From positions 496,001 through 560,000 of the forward strand of contig JAIXWY010000011.1 of NCBI GenBank assembly GCA_027490995.1: a DNA stretch of 64,000 bases, read 5' to 3'. The notes beneath the pieces were generated by a model. The model ran no database searches. It saw only the letters and a list, made by a program, of their open reading frames with translations, and was not told the origin of the DNA. Source of the DNA: Opitutaceae bacterium. GTDB lineage: Bacteria; Verrucomicrobiota; Verrucomicrobiia; Opitutales; Opitutaceae. Numbering within the stretch: position 1 is the first letter of the stretch; each line of letters opens with the position of its first letter. This document shows, in pieces, positions 56,055-64,000 of the stretch. A program made the translations under genes and the position numbers.

Positions 56055-57857
56055 TCACAGATTCCCCTTTCGCATTTCTTCGAGAATGTAGTCAGCCGCT
56101 CGCCAAGCGAGGGCCATGATGGTGAGCGTCGGATTCTTGTCGGCGTTTGAGCAGAACGGCGCGCCGTCAGTCAGGAAGAGGTTAGGCACGTCCCAAGTCT
56201 GGCACCACTGATTGGTCACCGACTTACGGCGGTCGGTGCCCATGATTGCACCGCCGACTTCGTGAATGATGCTACCCGCGGCCTCGATCGCCTTCGCACC
56301 GTCAGTCGCAGGCTTGCGCCCAATGCGACCTCCCATCGCGGAGATCAAGTCCGCGAACGTGCGCTCCATGTGTACCACCTGCTTCAACTCATGATCGGAC
56401 CACTTCCAGTGGAAGCGCAGGACTGGAACGCCCCACTTATCCTTCACCGTCGGATCCAGGTCACAGAACGAGTCCTCGTTGGGAATCATCTCTCCGCGTC
56501 CCGCGAAGCCGACCGATGAGCCGTAGTACCGACGGGCGTCTTCCTTGAAGCGCTTTCCATAGGTGCCACCGGTGAGCCACTCCAAGCCGCTGAACATCGT
56601 GGCCGCCGGAAGATGGCGCCCCGTCTGGAACTCGATGTGGTAGCCGCGCGCGAAATCGAGCTTGCCCGCATGCTGCTCCTGGTAGAGCCACCACGGGATG
56701 TAGACATGCCCGCCACCGGCGCCGTCCTCATTATGCAACGGCAACCCCTCCAGCGCCGGGATTTGGCCGCCGAGGCGGCCACCGACCGTATCCATGATGT
56801 ACTTACCTACTTTGCCGCTCGAGTTGGCGACGCCGTTGGGGTACCGCGCCGAGCGCGAATTGAGCAGAACGCGCACCGACTCGCAGGCGCTCGCCGAAAG
56901 CACCACGATCCGCGCCTTGGCCTTCAACTCGCGACCCTTGCGCCGATCGATGAACGCCACGCCGGTGGCCTTGCCTGCGTCGTCCATCAGCACCTCGCGG
57001 ACCATCGCGTCCGAAAGGATGTCGAGGTTGCCGGTGGCCATCGCCGGCGGGAGGTGCACGGTGGTGGACTGGTAATTGGCCTTGGTGGAGCAACCGCGGA
57101 CGCAATTGGTCGCCCAGAAACACGCCGCGCGCTCATCCATCGCTTTCGCGAGAATACGCTGGGCGCGCGGATTACGAGGGTGGAGCCGGGCGGGAATCGT
57201 CTTTGAATCCTGCCGCACGCTGAGCACGGCGCGGTGGATTGGAATCACCGGTAACCCGAGCTTCTTGGCATGCTTCTGAGTGTAGAGTTCTCCCGCCCGG
57301 GCCTTGGGGGGCGGCAGGAGCACCCCGGGTGACGAGTTCGGCGTGTTCTCCAGGCCTTCGTTGGAGCCGTAGACCCCGATCAGCATCTCCACCCGGTCGT
57401 AGTACTCCGCCAAATCCTCGTAGCTCAGCGGCCAGTCAAAGCCGAGGCCATCGCGGCTGTAGGGCTTAAAGTCGTACGGTCCGTTGCGCAGGGAAATGCG
57501 GCCCCAATGGTTGGTGCGTCCGCCCAGCATACGGGCGCGCCACCACTCAAAACGCCGCGACGGATCCGAGGAAGCCATCGTGTAGGGCTCGCCCTCGATC
57601 TTCCATCCCCCGTCCACCGTGGCATCATAAAACCCGAAAGGCTTATCCGGCGTGCTCACGCCGCGCAGCGGAGCCCGCGAGTGATCCTGAAACATCGGCG
57701 TCTCGCTCAGGGGGTCGTAGTAGCGTCCCGCCTCCAACATGAGGACCTTTACGCCCTCCATGGCCAACGTGTAGGCAGTTTGCCCGCCAGCTGCGCCAGA
57801 ACCGACAACAATTACATCATACTGAGACTGAAGCTGTTCCGGGGTAATGTAGGCCAT
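56055..57857 (-). CDS. GMC-family oxidoreductase (large subunit)
   Basis: A 600-aa FAD enzyme. The dinucleotide loop IVVGSGAAGG lies at about residues 16-25, then a conserved GGRTNHW segment. The C-terminal domain ends with HEVGGAIMGTD and the GAPFCSNADKNPTLTIMALAWR region, which carries the catalytic His/Asn of the GMC fold. It oxidises an alcohol or sugar and passes electrons on, together with the subunit-3 partner. ATG 57857 (MAYITPEQLQ) is used; upstream residues to 57947 are Arg-rich and not family-like. The substrate is not determinable. Confidence 0.92.
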   Translation of the reverse strand: MAYITPEQLQSQYDVIVVGSGAAGGQTAYTLAMEGVKVLMLEAGRYYDPLSETPMFQDHSRAPLRGVSTPDKPFGFYDATVDGGWKIEGEPYTMASSDPSRRFEWWRARMLGGRTNHWGRISLRNGPYDFKPYSRDGLGFDWPLSYEDLAEYYDRVEMLIGVYGSNEGLENTPNSSPGVLLPPPKARAGELYTQKHAKKLGLPVIPIHRAVLSVRQDSKTIPARLHPRNPRAQRILAKAMDERAACFWATNCVRGCSTKANYQSTTVHLPPAMATGNLDILSDAMVREVLMDDAGKATGVAFIDRRKGRELKAKARIVVLSASACESVRVLLNSRSARYPNGVANSSGKVGKYIMDTVGGRLGGQIPALEGLPLHNEDGAGGGHVYIPWWLYQEQHAGKLDFARGYHIEFQTGRHLPAATMFSGLEWLTGGTYGKRFKEDARRYYGSSVGFAGRGEMIPNEDSFCDLDPTVKDKWGVPVLRFHWKWSDHELKQVVHMERTFADLISAMGGRIGRKPATDGAKAIEAAGSIIHEVGGAIMGTDRRKSVTNQWCQTWDVPNLFLTDGAPFCSNADKNPTLTIMALAWRAADYILEEMRKGNL

Positions 57858-58038
57858 ATACGCGACGGTTAGGGTAAAACGAAGGGCTCGGGGGCCGAAA
57901 AGGGACCGAAACAGAGCTCTGGGCCCAAGTCCAGCGCAGCTTCGCACTGCGCCGCCCCAATGCTACAAATCGCTCACGCTAGGGGATTTTTCTCAGGTCT
58001 GCTCCGGTTGCGCCGATCCCGAGAGTTGCTCTCCCGTT

Positions 58039-58488
58039 ATGCCCAAAGCCAATCCCACCGCTCCGAGCGCCGAGGCGACCGCGGCGCGCCGCACCCCCTC
58101 GGGCCCCTCCGGCATCCTTGTGATCGACGACGAGGCTCTGATCTGCGGCTTGGTCCATGACGCGCTCGCTCCTCGGGGTTACACCGTGTGGCAGGCGCCC
58201 TCGGCCAAGCGCGCGCTGGAGCTCTTGAACGCCCAAGGGCCGAAAATCGGGCTTATCCTGCTCGATGTCGTCATGCCCGGGACCGATGGTCTCACGTTTC
58301 TTGGCACGCTGCGCCGTCTTCCCCTCAACGCAGAGATTGTGCTGATGAGTGGCCGACTCGACGCCGACACCCGGTGGGTCGCGAGCGAGAGCGGATGCCG
58401 CTACCTGTGCAAGCCCTTCGAACGGGATGAACTGTTCCGCCTCGTCCATGAGGTGGTCGGCTCGCCCCCGTCGCCAGCGATCGGATAA
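58039..58488 (+). CDS. Single-domain response regulator
   Basis: A 149-aa CheY-like receiver: acidic pair D30-D31, phosphorylation site D76 in LLDVVMPG, S104 (LMSGR) and K125 (CKPF). The first ~25 residues are a Pro/Ala-rich extension and there is no output domain. The next gene, 12 nt downstream, is a membrane protein with tandem cNMP-like domains, so they are probably co-expressed. No histidine kinase is nearby. Confidence 0.9.
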   Translation: MPKANPTAPSAEATAARRTPSGPSGILVIDDEALICGLVHDALAPRGYTVWQAPSAKRALELLNAQGPKIGLILLDVVMPGTDGLTFLGTLRRLPLNAEIVLMSGRLDADTRWVASESGCRYLCKPFERDELFRLVHEVVGSPPSPAIG

Positions 58489-58499
58489 ACCGCTCCCCC

Positions 58500-60431
58500 A
58501 TGGACGAGAACTACCTGCTCACCCTCGCTGAGCTTTCTTTGGAGAAAGATCTCGTCCGTGGCGTTTCCATCCGAGGCGTCTTCGCGTTGCGCCGGAGCGG
58601 TTCGACGGACCACATCCTGATCGACGACGTCCAGTACGCGGTCCTCGAGGCCTTTACGACCCGCCAGACCGTCCCGCAAATGCTCACCCAGGCGATCTTG
58701 GCGGGCAACCAAGTCTCGCTCTCGGAGTTCTACGAACTGATCCTCAAGGCCTGCCGAGTGGGTATTCTGACGTCGGCGGAACCCAGCGGCGATCCACGTT
58801 CCGCCGCCGCAGGACCCGATCGAGATTTCCCGTTCCTTTCGGCGGCTGCGATCGGTTTCGGTCTGGTCGGACTCACCCTCTTCACCGTCGCGGCCCTTGC
58901 TCGGCCTCCGGTACATCTGCCCGGGTGGGAAGAGCTCCTGATCGGCTGGGTCGCTCTCTCCTGCGCGCTGAGCGCGGGCGCTCTCTGGGCGACCGTGGTG
59001 CTCAAGGCCACCGGCGCACGACCCGGAGATGCCGTCATCTACTGGAAAACCATCCTTCCGCGGATGCGCGTGGATCTTCGCGATGTCCATCTTCGCCCAC
59101 CGTCCGAGCAGTTCGCCGTTGCCATCGCGCACCTGACGCCCGCCGCATCGCTGGCGGCCTTCGCGCTCGCCGCCGGGGCAAGTTGGTCCGTGGTGCCAGT
59201 CTGCGGAATGCTGGTCGGCCTCGCCCCGCACAGCTGCGTCGTCGATGCGATCCGCCTGCTCTTCGGGGAAACGCCCCGGTTGGACACGGAACGTGCCTTC
59301 ATCTTCTCCGCCAACCGCCTCCCGCACCGTCGTCTGCGAGCGGTCCTGAGCTTCGACAACCGACCGTACGTGCTCCAGTTCCTCCTCGGCGTGGCCTGGA
59401 TTCTCCTCATCTTCCAGCTCGGTTATCCGCTCATCGGATTGAACCTTGTGGATGTGGTGGCGCAGCCCCACTTCCTGCTCCATATCCTGATCGGGAGCGC
59501 GGGCACGTTCGCGGGCGCATCACTCCTCGCGTTCCTCAGCCTCGCGCTTTTTGCCGCCTGGCGACGCGGCCGACGCGCCGTGGTCCGCCTCGCGCGACGC
59601 CTTGGTCGCTGGCGGGCCATGATGGGTGCAGTCCTCAGCGAAAAGGAAATCCAACGCGTCATCGGCGACAGCGCGCTCTTCCGGGCCCTCGCGCCAGCGG
59701 ATCGTCTCGGCCTTTCGAACAAGATGGGGATCGCCTGTTACCATGCGTGGGAGGTCGTCTACGATCCCAGCGATCGCCAAGCTCCGATCTCGCTGATCGC
59801 GCGCGGCAGCGCCCGAACCTTTCACAAGGGTTCCGACGGCCGTCGCTACCCCGTCCAACCCCTCATCGAGGGCGACCTCATCGGTGCACAGACACTCCTT
59901 GAACCGAACCTGCCCGCTCTTCCCGTCGAGAGTCGGACGCCGTTGATTACGCTGACCCTCGATCGCCGCCAGTTCGAGGAGGACATTCTGCAACGCTTGG
60001 GCCTGCAACGCGTCGAGCGACTCACCCACGTGTGCTCGTTTCTGCGCTCCACCCCACTCTGCCGGGGCTGGAACCTTTCGGCAATCATTCGCCTGTGCGA
60101 ACTGGTCGACATCCGCAGGCTGGAGGCCGACTCACGCGTCGCCTCCTTCGGCATGGAGCCCATTTTCACGATTGTGTGGAGCGGCGAGTGCGAGTTTATC
60201 CGGCAGGGGGCCTCGGACGGGCTTTTCAAGGCAGGTCAACACTACGGCGAGGCGGAATTGCTCACCGCCCGACCTCTGTCCGTCGACATCATCACGCGCA
60301 AGCCGACCCGCCTTCTCGTGGTTTCACGAAGCGATTTCCTGCGTTTCGTGACCCACAACCATGGGGTCGCGCTCGCCATCGAGCGCATTGCTTCGCAACG
60401 GCTCAGGCAGCCCGTGTTCCCTGTCGCCTAA
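58500..60431 (+). CDS. PqqD-like / M50-like membrane protein with two cNMP-binding-like domains
   Basis: A 643-aa protein in three parts. Residues ~1-95 look like a PqqD/RRE-type winged helix (LIDDVQYAVLEAFTTRQTVPQML). Residues ~110-365 hold five or six hydrophobic segments; the order ALWATVVLKATGARP then PRMRVDLRDVHLRPPSEQFAVAIAHLTPAASLAAF parallels the M50 peptide-zinc-protease pattern, but the HExxH is lost. Residues ~395-640 contain two cyclic-nucleotide-binding-like domains (LFRALAPADRLGLSNKM and LCRGWNLSAIIRLCELV). Possible roles are ligand-gated membrane sensing or RiPP-linked transport. The M50 relation is my inference. Confidence 0.6.
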   Translation: MDENYLLTLAELSLEKDLVRGVSIRGVFALRRSGSTDHILIDDVQYAVLEAFTTRQTVPQMLTQAILAGNQVSLSEFYELILKACRVGILTSAEPSGDPRSAAAGPDRDFPFLSAAAIGFGLVGLTLFTVAALARPPVHLPGWEELLIGWVALSCALSAGALWATVVLKATGARPGDAVIYWKTILPRMRVDLRDVHLRPPSEQFAVAIAHLTPAASLAAFALAAGASWSVVPVCGMLVGLAPHSCVVDAIRLLFGETPRLDTERAFIFSANRLPHRRLRAVLSFDNRPYVLQFLLGVAWILLIFQLGYPLIGLNLVDVVAQPHFLLHILIGSAGTFAGASLLAFLSLALFAAWRRGRRAVVRLARRLGRWRAMMGAVLSEKEIQRVIGDSALFRALAPADRLGLSNKMGIACYHAWEVVYDPSDRQAPISLIARGSARTFHKGSDGRRYPVQPLIEGDLIGAQTLLEPNLPALPVESRTPLITLTLDRRQFEEDILQRLGLQRVERLTHVCSFLRSTPLCRGWNLSAIIRLCELVDIRRLEADSRVASFGMEPIFTIVWSGECEFIRQGASDGLFKAGQHYGEAELLTARPLSVDIITRKPTRLLVVSRSDFLRFVTHNHGVALAIERIASQRLRQPVFPVA

Positions 60432-60489
60432 GCCGACGCGTCGGGTCCGGAGTTGCGTTGGCGTTCAAATCCCGTTCGGTAAGGCCCTC

Positions 60490-61188
60490 ATGCCTGATCC
60501 GACCGCAGTCCACTCCATGTTCGCGCGCATCGCGCGGCGCTACGATCTGGCTAACCGGCTGCTCAGCGGCGGCGTCGATCTCTGGTGGCGTCGGCGTCTG
60601 GTCAGGGCCGTCGCCCACACTGAGCCGCGCGCCGTCCTCGACCTCGCGACAGGGAGCGGAGATGTCGCGTTCGCACTCAGCCGGAAACTACCTGCCTCCA
60701 CCGCGATCATCGGCATGGATTTCTGCCAGCCCATGCTCGACGAAGCCGAGATCAAGAAGGCGACCTCCGCCGGCACCTACGCCAACGTCGCGTTCCGCCA
60801 GGGCGACGGCCTCGCCCTGCCTCTCGAAAAGGCGCAGTTCGACGCCCTCACCATCGCCTTCGGCCTGCGCAACATGGCGGATCGTCCGCGCGCCCTCGAC
60901 GAAATGCGGCGCGTGCTACAACCGGGCGGCCATGTGTTCATCCTCGAGTTCTCCCAGCCTTACCGCTGGTTCCGACCGATCTACGCGCTGTACCTGCGCC
61001 ACATTCTTCCGCGCGTTGCTGCTTGGGTCACCGGAGATCGCAGCGCTTATGACTACCTGGGAGTCTCGGTTGAAGGGTTCCCATCCAGCAACGCCCTCTC
61101 GGACGAACTGCGTCGCGCGGGCTTCCGGCAGGTGACCGCCCAGCGGCTCACGTTCGGGATTGTCGCGCTGCACCACGCGACCGTTTGA
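60490..61188 (+). CDS. menG: Demethylmenaquinone methyltransferase (UbiE/MenG)
   Basis: A 232-aa SAM-dependent methyltransferase for the last step of menaquinone (or ubiquinone) synthesis. The family-specific start VHSMFARIARRYDLANRLLSGGVDLWWRR is followed by motif I LDLATGSGDVA and the GLRNMADRPRALDEMRRVLQPGG segment. The ATG at 60490 has AAGG 5 nt upstream, preferred to the frame opening at 60361. It is the only quinone gene in the window. Confidence 0.92.
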   Translation: MPDPTAVHSMFARIARRYDLANRLLSGGVDLWWRRRLVRAVAHTEPRAVLDLATGSGDVAFALSRKLPASTAIIGMDFCQPMLDEAEIKKATSAGTYANVAFRQGDGLALPLEKAQFDALTIAFGLRNMADRPRALDEMRRVLQPGGHVFILEFSQPYRWFRPIYALYLRHILPRVAAWVTGDRSAYDYLGVSVEGFPSSNALSDELRRAGFRQVTAQRLTFGIVALHHATV

Positions 61189-61215
61189 GCCGCCCGGGCG
61201 TCGCTGGTCGGCGCC

Positions 61216-61536
61216 TCACGCAAACGACTTCCCGCAGCCACAGGTGCTCTGGGCGTTGGGGTTCTTAATCTCGAAACCCTTACCCTGTAGGCCGTCGTCG
61301 AAATCGACGCTCGAACCGCTGAGGTACGCCAAGCTGGTCGGGTCCATCAGGAACGAGACGCCTTCGCTCTCCAGTCGCTGGTCGTCGGGCTTCGGCAGGT
61401 CAAACGACATGCCGTATTGGAAGCCTGAACACCCGCCCGACTCAACAAACACGCGCAACAGACGCCCGTCAGAGGCTCCCAACTCACTCTGGAGCAAACG
61501 AACTTGGGCAGCGGCCCGGGGCGTCAATGAAATCAT
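61216..61536 (-). CDS. A-type Fe-S cluster carrier (IscA/ErpA/HesB family)
   Basis: A 106-aa protein with the three conserved Cys: C36 in GGCSGFQYG and C99/C101 in STCGCGKSF near the C terminus. It carries and inserts 4Fe-4S clusters into apoproteins. It is convergent with the menG gene; no isc/suf operon is beside it. Whether it is IscA, SufA or ErpA cannot be decided. Confidence 0.93.
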   Translation of the reverse strand: MISLTPRAAAQVRLLQSELGASDGRLLRVFVESGGCSGFQYGMSFDLPKPDDQRLESEGVSFLMDPTSLAYLSGSSVDFDDGLQGKGFEIKNPNAQSTCGCGKSFA

Positions 61537-61733
61537 CTCTAACCGCTACGCCCACCACGCCAGCTGTCAATCCGGCGGACCAGTGAAGCAATTTCCGTGC
61601 TAGCCTGGATTTCTCCTCTTGCCACCCCTCCGCCCGACGATTCTGCTTTCATGATATGTTCCGCGCCCGCCGTAGCCTATCGCCCGCTCTCGGGCTGCTG
61701 CTCCCTGCCGCGAGCGTCGGCGGCTGATTTGCC

Positions 61734-63227
61734 ATGGCTGGACCGGGATTCAGTCAGGACTTGCGCCAGCGGCAGACCCAGTCGCTCGTCCTTGCCCCCC
61801 AACTCCGACAGTCGCTGAAGATCCTCCAGGTCGCCGCCCTCGACCTGCGATCTGTCATTCAGGAGGAACTGCAGGCCAACCCGATGCTCGAGGAGTTGCC
61901 GATGGACGGGCCGAGCCTCGATGGCGAACCCGCTGAGCCCTCCGCCGATGACGGACTCGAACCAGAAGAGCGGGAGCCAACCGCACCCGGGGACGTGGAC
62001 GATAACCCGCGCGAGCCGATGGACTTCTCAAAGGAGTTTGAGATTCTCACCAAGCTGGATGAGGACTGGCGGACGCATCTCAACCAAGCGGGTGGCCAGC
62101 CCTACACCGGAGAGGACGCCGAGCGCCGCCAGCATTTCCTCGACTCGCTTGTCGCGGAGACGTCGCTTCAGGAGCATTTGATGCGGCAGGCGAAAATGTC
62201 GGACCTCTCCGGTTCCGTAATGGCAGCCATGGAGCATTTGGTCGGTAGCCTCGATGACCGCGGCTTCCTCACCCAATCCATCTCAGACATCGCGCTCCAC
62301 GCCCTTCTCCCGCTCGACCAGGTCCAGGCAGCACTCCGCATCCTGAAGGGATTCGAACCGGCCGGGATTGCCGCGGGTGACCTGACGGAATGCCTGCTCC
62401 TGCAGCTTCAGGCGAAAGGCCGCGCCGACTCACTGGCCGCGCGGATCATCCGAGACCATTTCAACCTGCTCACGCGGCGACGCATCCCCGACATCGCCCG
62501 TAAGCTCGGCGTCCACATGGATGATGTGCAGGAGGCCATCGAGGAGGTCGGAACCCTCGACCCAGCCCCTGGACGACGCTTCGCCGAGGACACCAATCGC
62601 GTCGTGGCGCCCGACGTGACCGTCGAGGAGGACCGCGGCGAATGGAAGATCTCGCTGAACAGCGATTACATTCCCCGGCTGCGCATTTCGAGCACCTACA
62701 AGGAGATGATCGCCAAGGGCACGCTCTCGCGTTCCGAGCGCGACTATATCCGCGAGCGAATGCGCTCGGGAAAGTTCCTGATCAACTCGATCGAGCAGCG
62801 GCAGCAGACAATCGAGCGGATCACACGTGAGATTATCCGCGTGCAAGAGGAGTTTTTCCGCGAGGGTGTCGCAAAGCTGCGACCGCTCACTATGACCCAG
62901 ATTGCTGACGCGGTCGGGGTGCACGAAACCACCGTGAGCCGGGCGATCGCCAACAAGTTTATCCAGACGCCGCACGGGGTGTTTGAGATGAAGTTCTTCT
63001 TCACCCCCGGCTATCAATCCCAGGGAGGCGAGTCTGTTTCAAACACCAGCGTGAAGGAGATGATCGGCGAGCTCATCACGCTCGAAGACCGCAGCCGGCC
63101 GCTGAGCGATCAGGAATTGGTCGCGAAGCTGCAGGAAAAGGGGATCAAGATCGCCCGCCGAACCGTGGCCAAGTACCGGGAGGAACTGGGCCTGCTGCCC
63201 AGTAACCTTCGCCGCGACTACACCTAG
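61734..63227 (+). CDS. rpoN: RNA polymerase sigma-54 factor
   Basis: A 497-aa sigma-54. The N-terminal Gln/Leu-rich activator-interaction region (QRQTQSLVLAPQLRQSLKILQ) and an acidic region II (residues ~55-95) are followed by the core-binding region, an HTH-like segment (MTQIADAVGVHETTVSRAIANKF) and the diagnostic RpoN box ARRTVAKYRE at 474-483. It recognises -24/-12 promoters such as the one found before glnA (25447-25462) and depends on enhancer-binding ATPases, none of which lie in the window. Confidence 0.96.
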   Translation: MAGPGFSQDLRQRQTQSLVLAPQLRQSLKILQVAALDLRSVIQEELQANPMLEELPMDGPSLDGEPAEPSADDGLEPEEREPTAPGDVDDNPREPMDFSKEFEILTKLDEDWRTHLNQAGGQPYTGEDAERRQHFLDSLVAETSLQEHLMRQAKMSDLSGSVMAAMEHLVGSLDDRGFLTQSISDIALHALLPLDQVQAALRILKGFEPAGIAAGDLTECLLLQLQAKGRADSLAARIIRDHFNLLTRRRIPDIARKLGVHMDDVQEAIEEVGTLDPAPGRRFAEDTNRVVAPDVTVEEDRGEWKISLNSDYIPRLRISSTYKEMIAKGTLSRSERDYIRERMRSGKFLINSIEQRQQTIERITREIIRVQEEFFREGVAKLRPLTMTQIADAVGVHETTVSRAIANKFIQTPHGVFEMKFFFTPGYQSQGGESVSNTSVKEMIGELITLEDRSRPLSDQELVAKLQEKGIKIARRTVAKYREELGLLPSNLRRDYT

Positions 63228-63238
63228 TCAGCTCGACG

Positions 63239-64000
63239 TCACCCGGACGACTCCCCGACGGGCAGTTCATCCAGCGACAGACCAGGATGAATGCCTAGGG
63301 CCGTGAGTGGCGAGGACTCCACGCGCGGATCACACCACGCCGCGAACGCCATCATGCCGGCATTGTCTCCCGTGTGTTCCGGCTGCGCCGCGAGCAAGGG
63401 AACACCATGGCGGCGCGCCAGATCCGCGAAGGCAGCCCGTAACCGGCGGTTGTTTGCCACGCCGCCCGACAGACCTAGGCTCCGGAATTCACCGGCCGCC
63501 AGGGCGGCGTCGGTCTTGCGGAGGAGCGTGCTGATCACCGCCTCCTGGTAACTTGCACACAGGTCGCTCCGCCGCGAAACGATCTCCTCCGGGGTCATGC
63601 GCTCAAGGCGATAGCGCAGACTCGTCTTCAAGCCTGAGAAACTGAACTCGAGCTCCGTCTTCGCGCCCAACCCGCGGGGGAAATCATACGCCGCGACGTT
63701 TCCCGCCACCGCTTCGCGCTCAACCAGCGGTCCGCCAGGATAGCCCAGACCCAAAAGCTTTGCGCCTTTGTCGAGCGCCTCGCCCGCCGCGTCGTCCCGC
63801 GTGCTCGAGATCTCCGCGATCCGCCGGTCCTCGCCGATCCGCAGGAGGAGTGTATTGCCACCAGAAACAATCAGGCCGAGGTGCGGCGCCAAGGAGGACC
63901 AGCGCTGCGTAAAGACCGCCGGATCGGCCGCGTGCACCGGAATGAACGGAGAATAGGCATGGCCGCGCAGGTGATTCACGCCCAGGAGCGGGCGCCGCAA
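63239..64000 (-). CDS. tsaD: tRNA threonylcarbamoyladenosine synthase TsaD, 5' part outside window
   Basis: The C-terminal 253 residues of TsaD (Kae1/YgjD family), which makes t6A37 in tRNAs reading ANN codons. NHLRGHAYSPF carries one of the metal-binding His motifs; the VSGGNTLL, DDAAGEALDKGAKLLGLGYPGG and LSGGVANNRRLR segments follow. The missing N terminus lies past base 64000. The gene is convergent with rpoN, 11 nt away. Confidence 0.94.
   Translation of the reverse strand: MRRPLLGVNHLRGHAYSPFIPVHAADPAVFTQRWSSLAPHLGLIVSGGNTLLLRIGEDRRIAEISSTRDDAAGEALDKGAKLLGLGYPGGPLVEREAVAGNVAAYDFPRGLGAKTELEFSFSGLKTSLRYRLERMTPEEIVSRRSDLCASYQEAVISTLLRKTDAALAAGEFRSLGLSGGVANNRRLRAAFADLARRHGVPLLAAQPEHTGDNAGMMAFAAWCDPRVESSPLTALGIHPGLSLDELPVGESSG

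Overview
The window is about 64 kb of dense, GC-rich bacterial chromosome with short intergenic gaps and many 1-8 nt gene overlaps. No prophage, insertion sequence or CRISPR array was seen. The gene set suggests a free-living heterotroph of the Verrucomicrobiota, probably an Opitutales relative. This is an inference from a GSII-type glutamine synthetase, a long PurF of the Bacteroidetes type, a GMC oxidoreductase paired with a gluconate-2-dehydrogenase subunit-3-like protein, and a metal-ABC permease fused to a DtxR repressor as in chlamydial YtgCR (same PVC superphylum). No 16S gene is present, so the placement is not proven.

Layout. 0-8 kb: a SNF2 helicase that enters from the left edge, an M23 peptidase overlapping HemW, a lipoprotein, an EEP-family hydrolase and an M48 membrane protease. 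8-12 kb: a family 39 glycosyltransferase and the GDP-L-fucose genes gmd-fcl. 12-16 kb: two divergent DEAD-box helicases (DeaD type and RhlE type). 15.6-24 kb: purF-purM, a Xer recombinase, infA, tadA, Mn-type SOD, a YmdB-like phosphodiesterase and acetolactate synthase. 24-29 kb: glnA with a near-consensus sigma-54 promoter, a very small kinase-like gene overlapping a PP2C phosphatase and a gamma-glutamylcyclotransferase-like gene, and dnaX with an A10 slippery run that joins a short gamma-like frame to a tau-like extension. 29-37 kb: glycogen phosphorylase, mutL, an MFS transporter and argH. 37-43 kb: two tRNA genes (Arg-TCT, Glu-CTC), a WYL regulator, lpdA, a small membrane protein, and a GT4 / DeoR / DUF502 operon. 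43-47 kb: a RecO-like protein, a PD-(D/E)XK nuclease fused to an Fe-S XPD/DinG-like helicase, and TrhO. 47-55 kb: the metal-uptake locus (substrate-binding protein, ATPase, permease::DtxR fusion, second permease, Nramp-like protein), divergent from a double-domain iron-type ABC permease; one DtxR-type operator lies between them. 55-64 kb: the GMC oxidoreductase pair, a response regulator with a membrane protein carrying tandem cNMP-like domains, UbiE/MenG, an A-type Fe-S carrier, sigma-54 (rpoN) and TsaD running off the right edge.

The strongest observations are: (1) a Ytg-like metal transport operon whose permease carries a complete DtxR/MntR-type repressor, next to a 16/19 match to the DtxR box shared with a divergent iron-type permease; (2) the predicted dnaX recoding site; (3) a -24/-12 promoter in front of glnA with rpoN in the same window; (4) the nuclease-helicase fusion; (5) the compact kinase/PP2C pair; (6) a PqqD-like / degenerate M50-like / tandem cNBD membrane protein with its response regulator; and (7) a MutL that has lost its endonuclease motifs.
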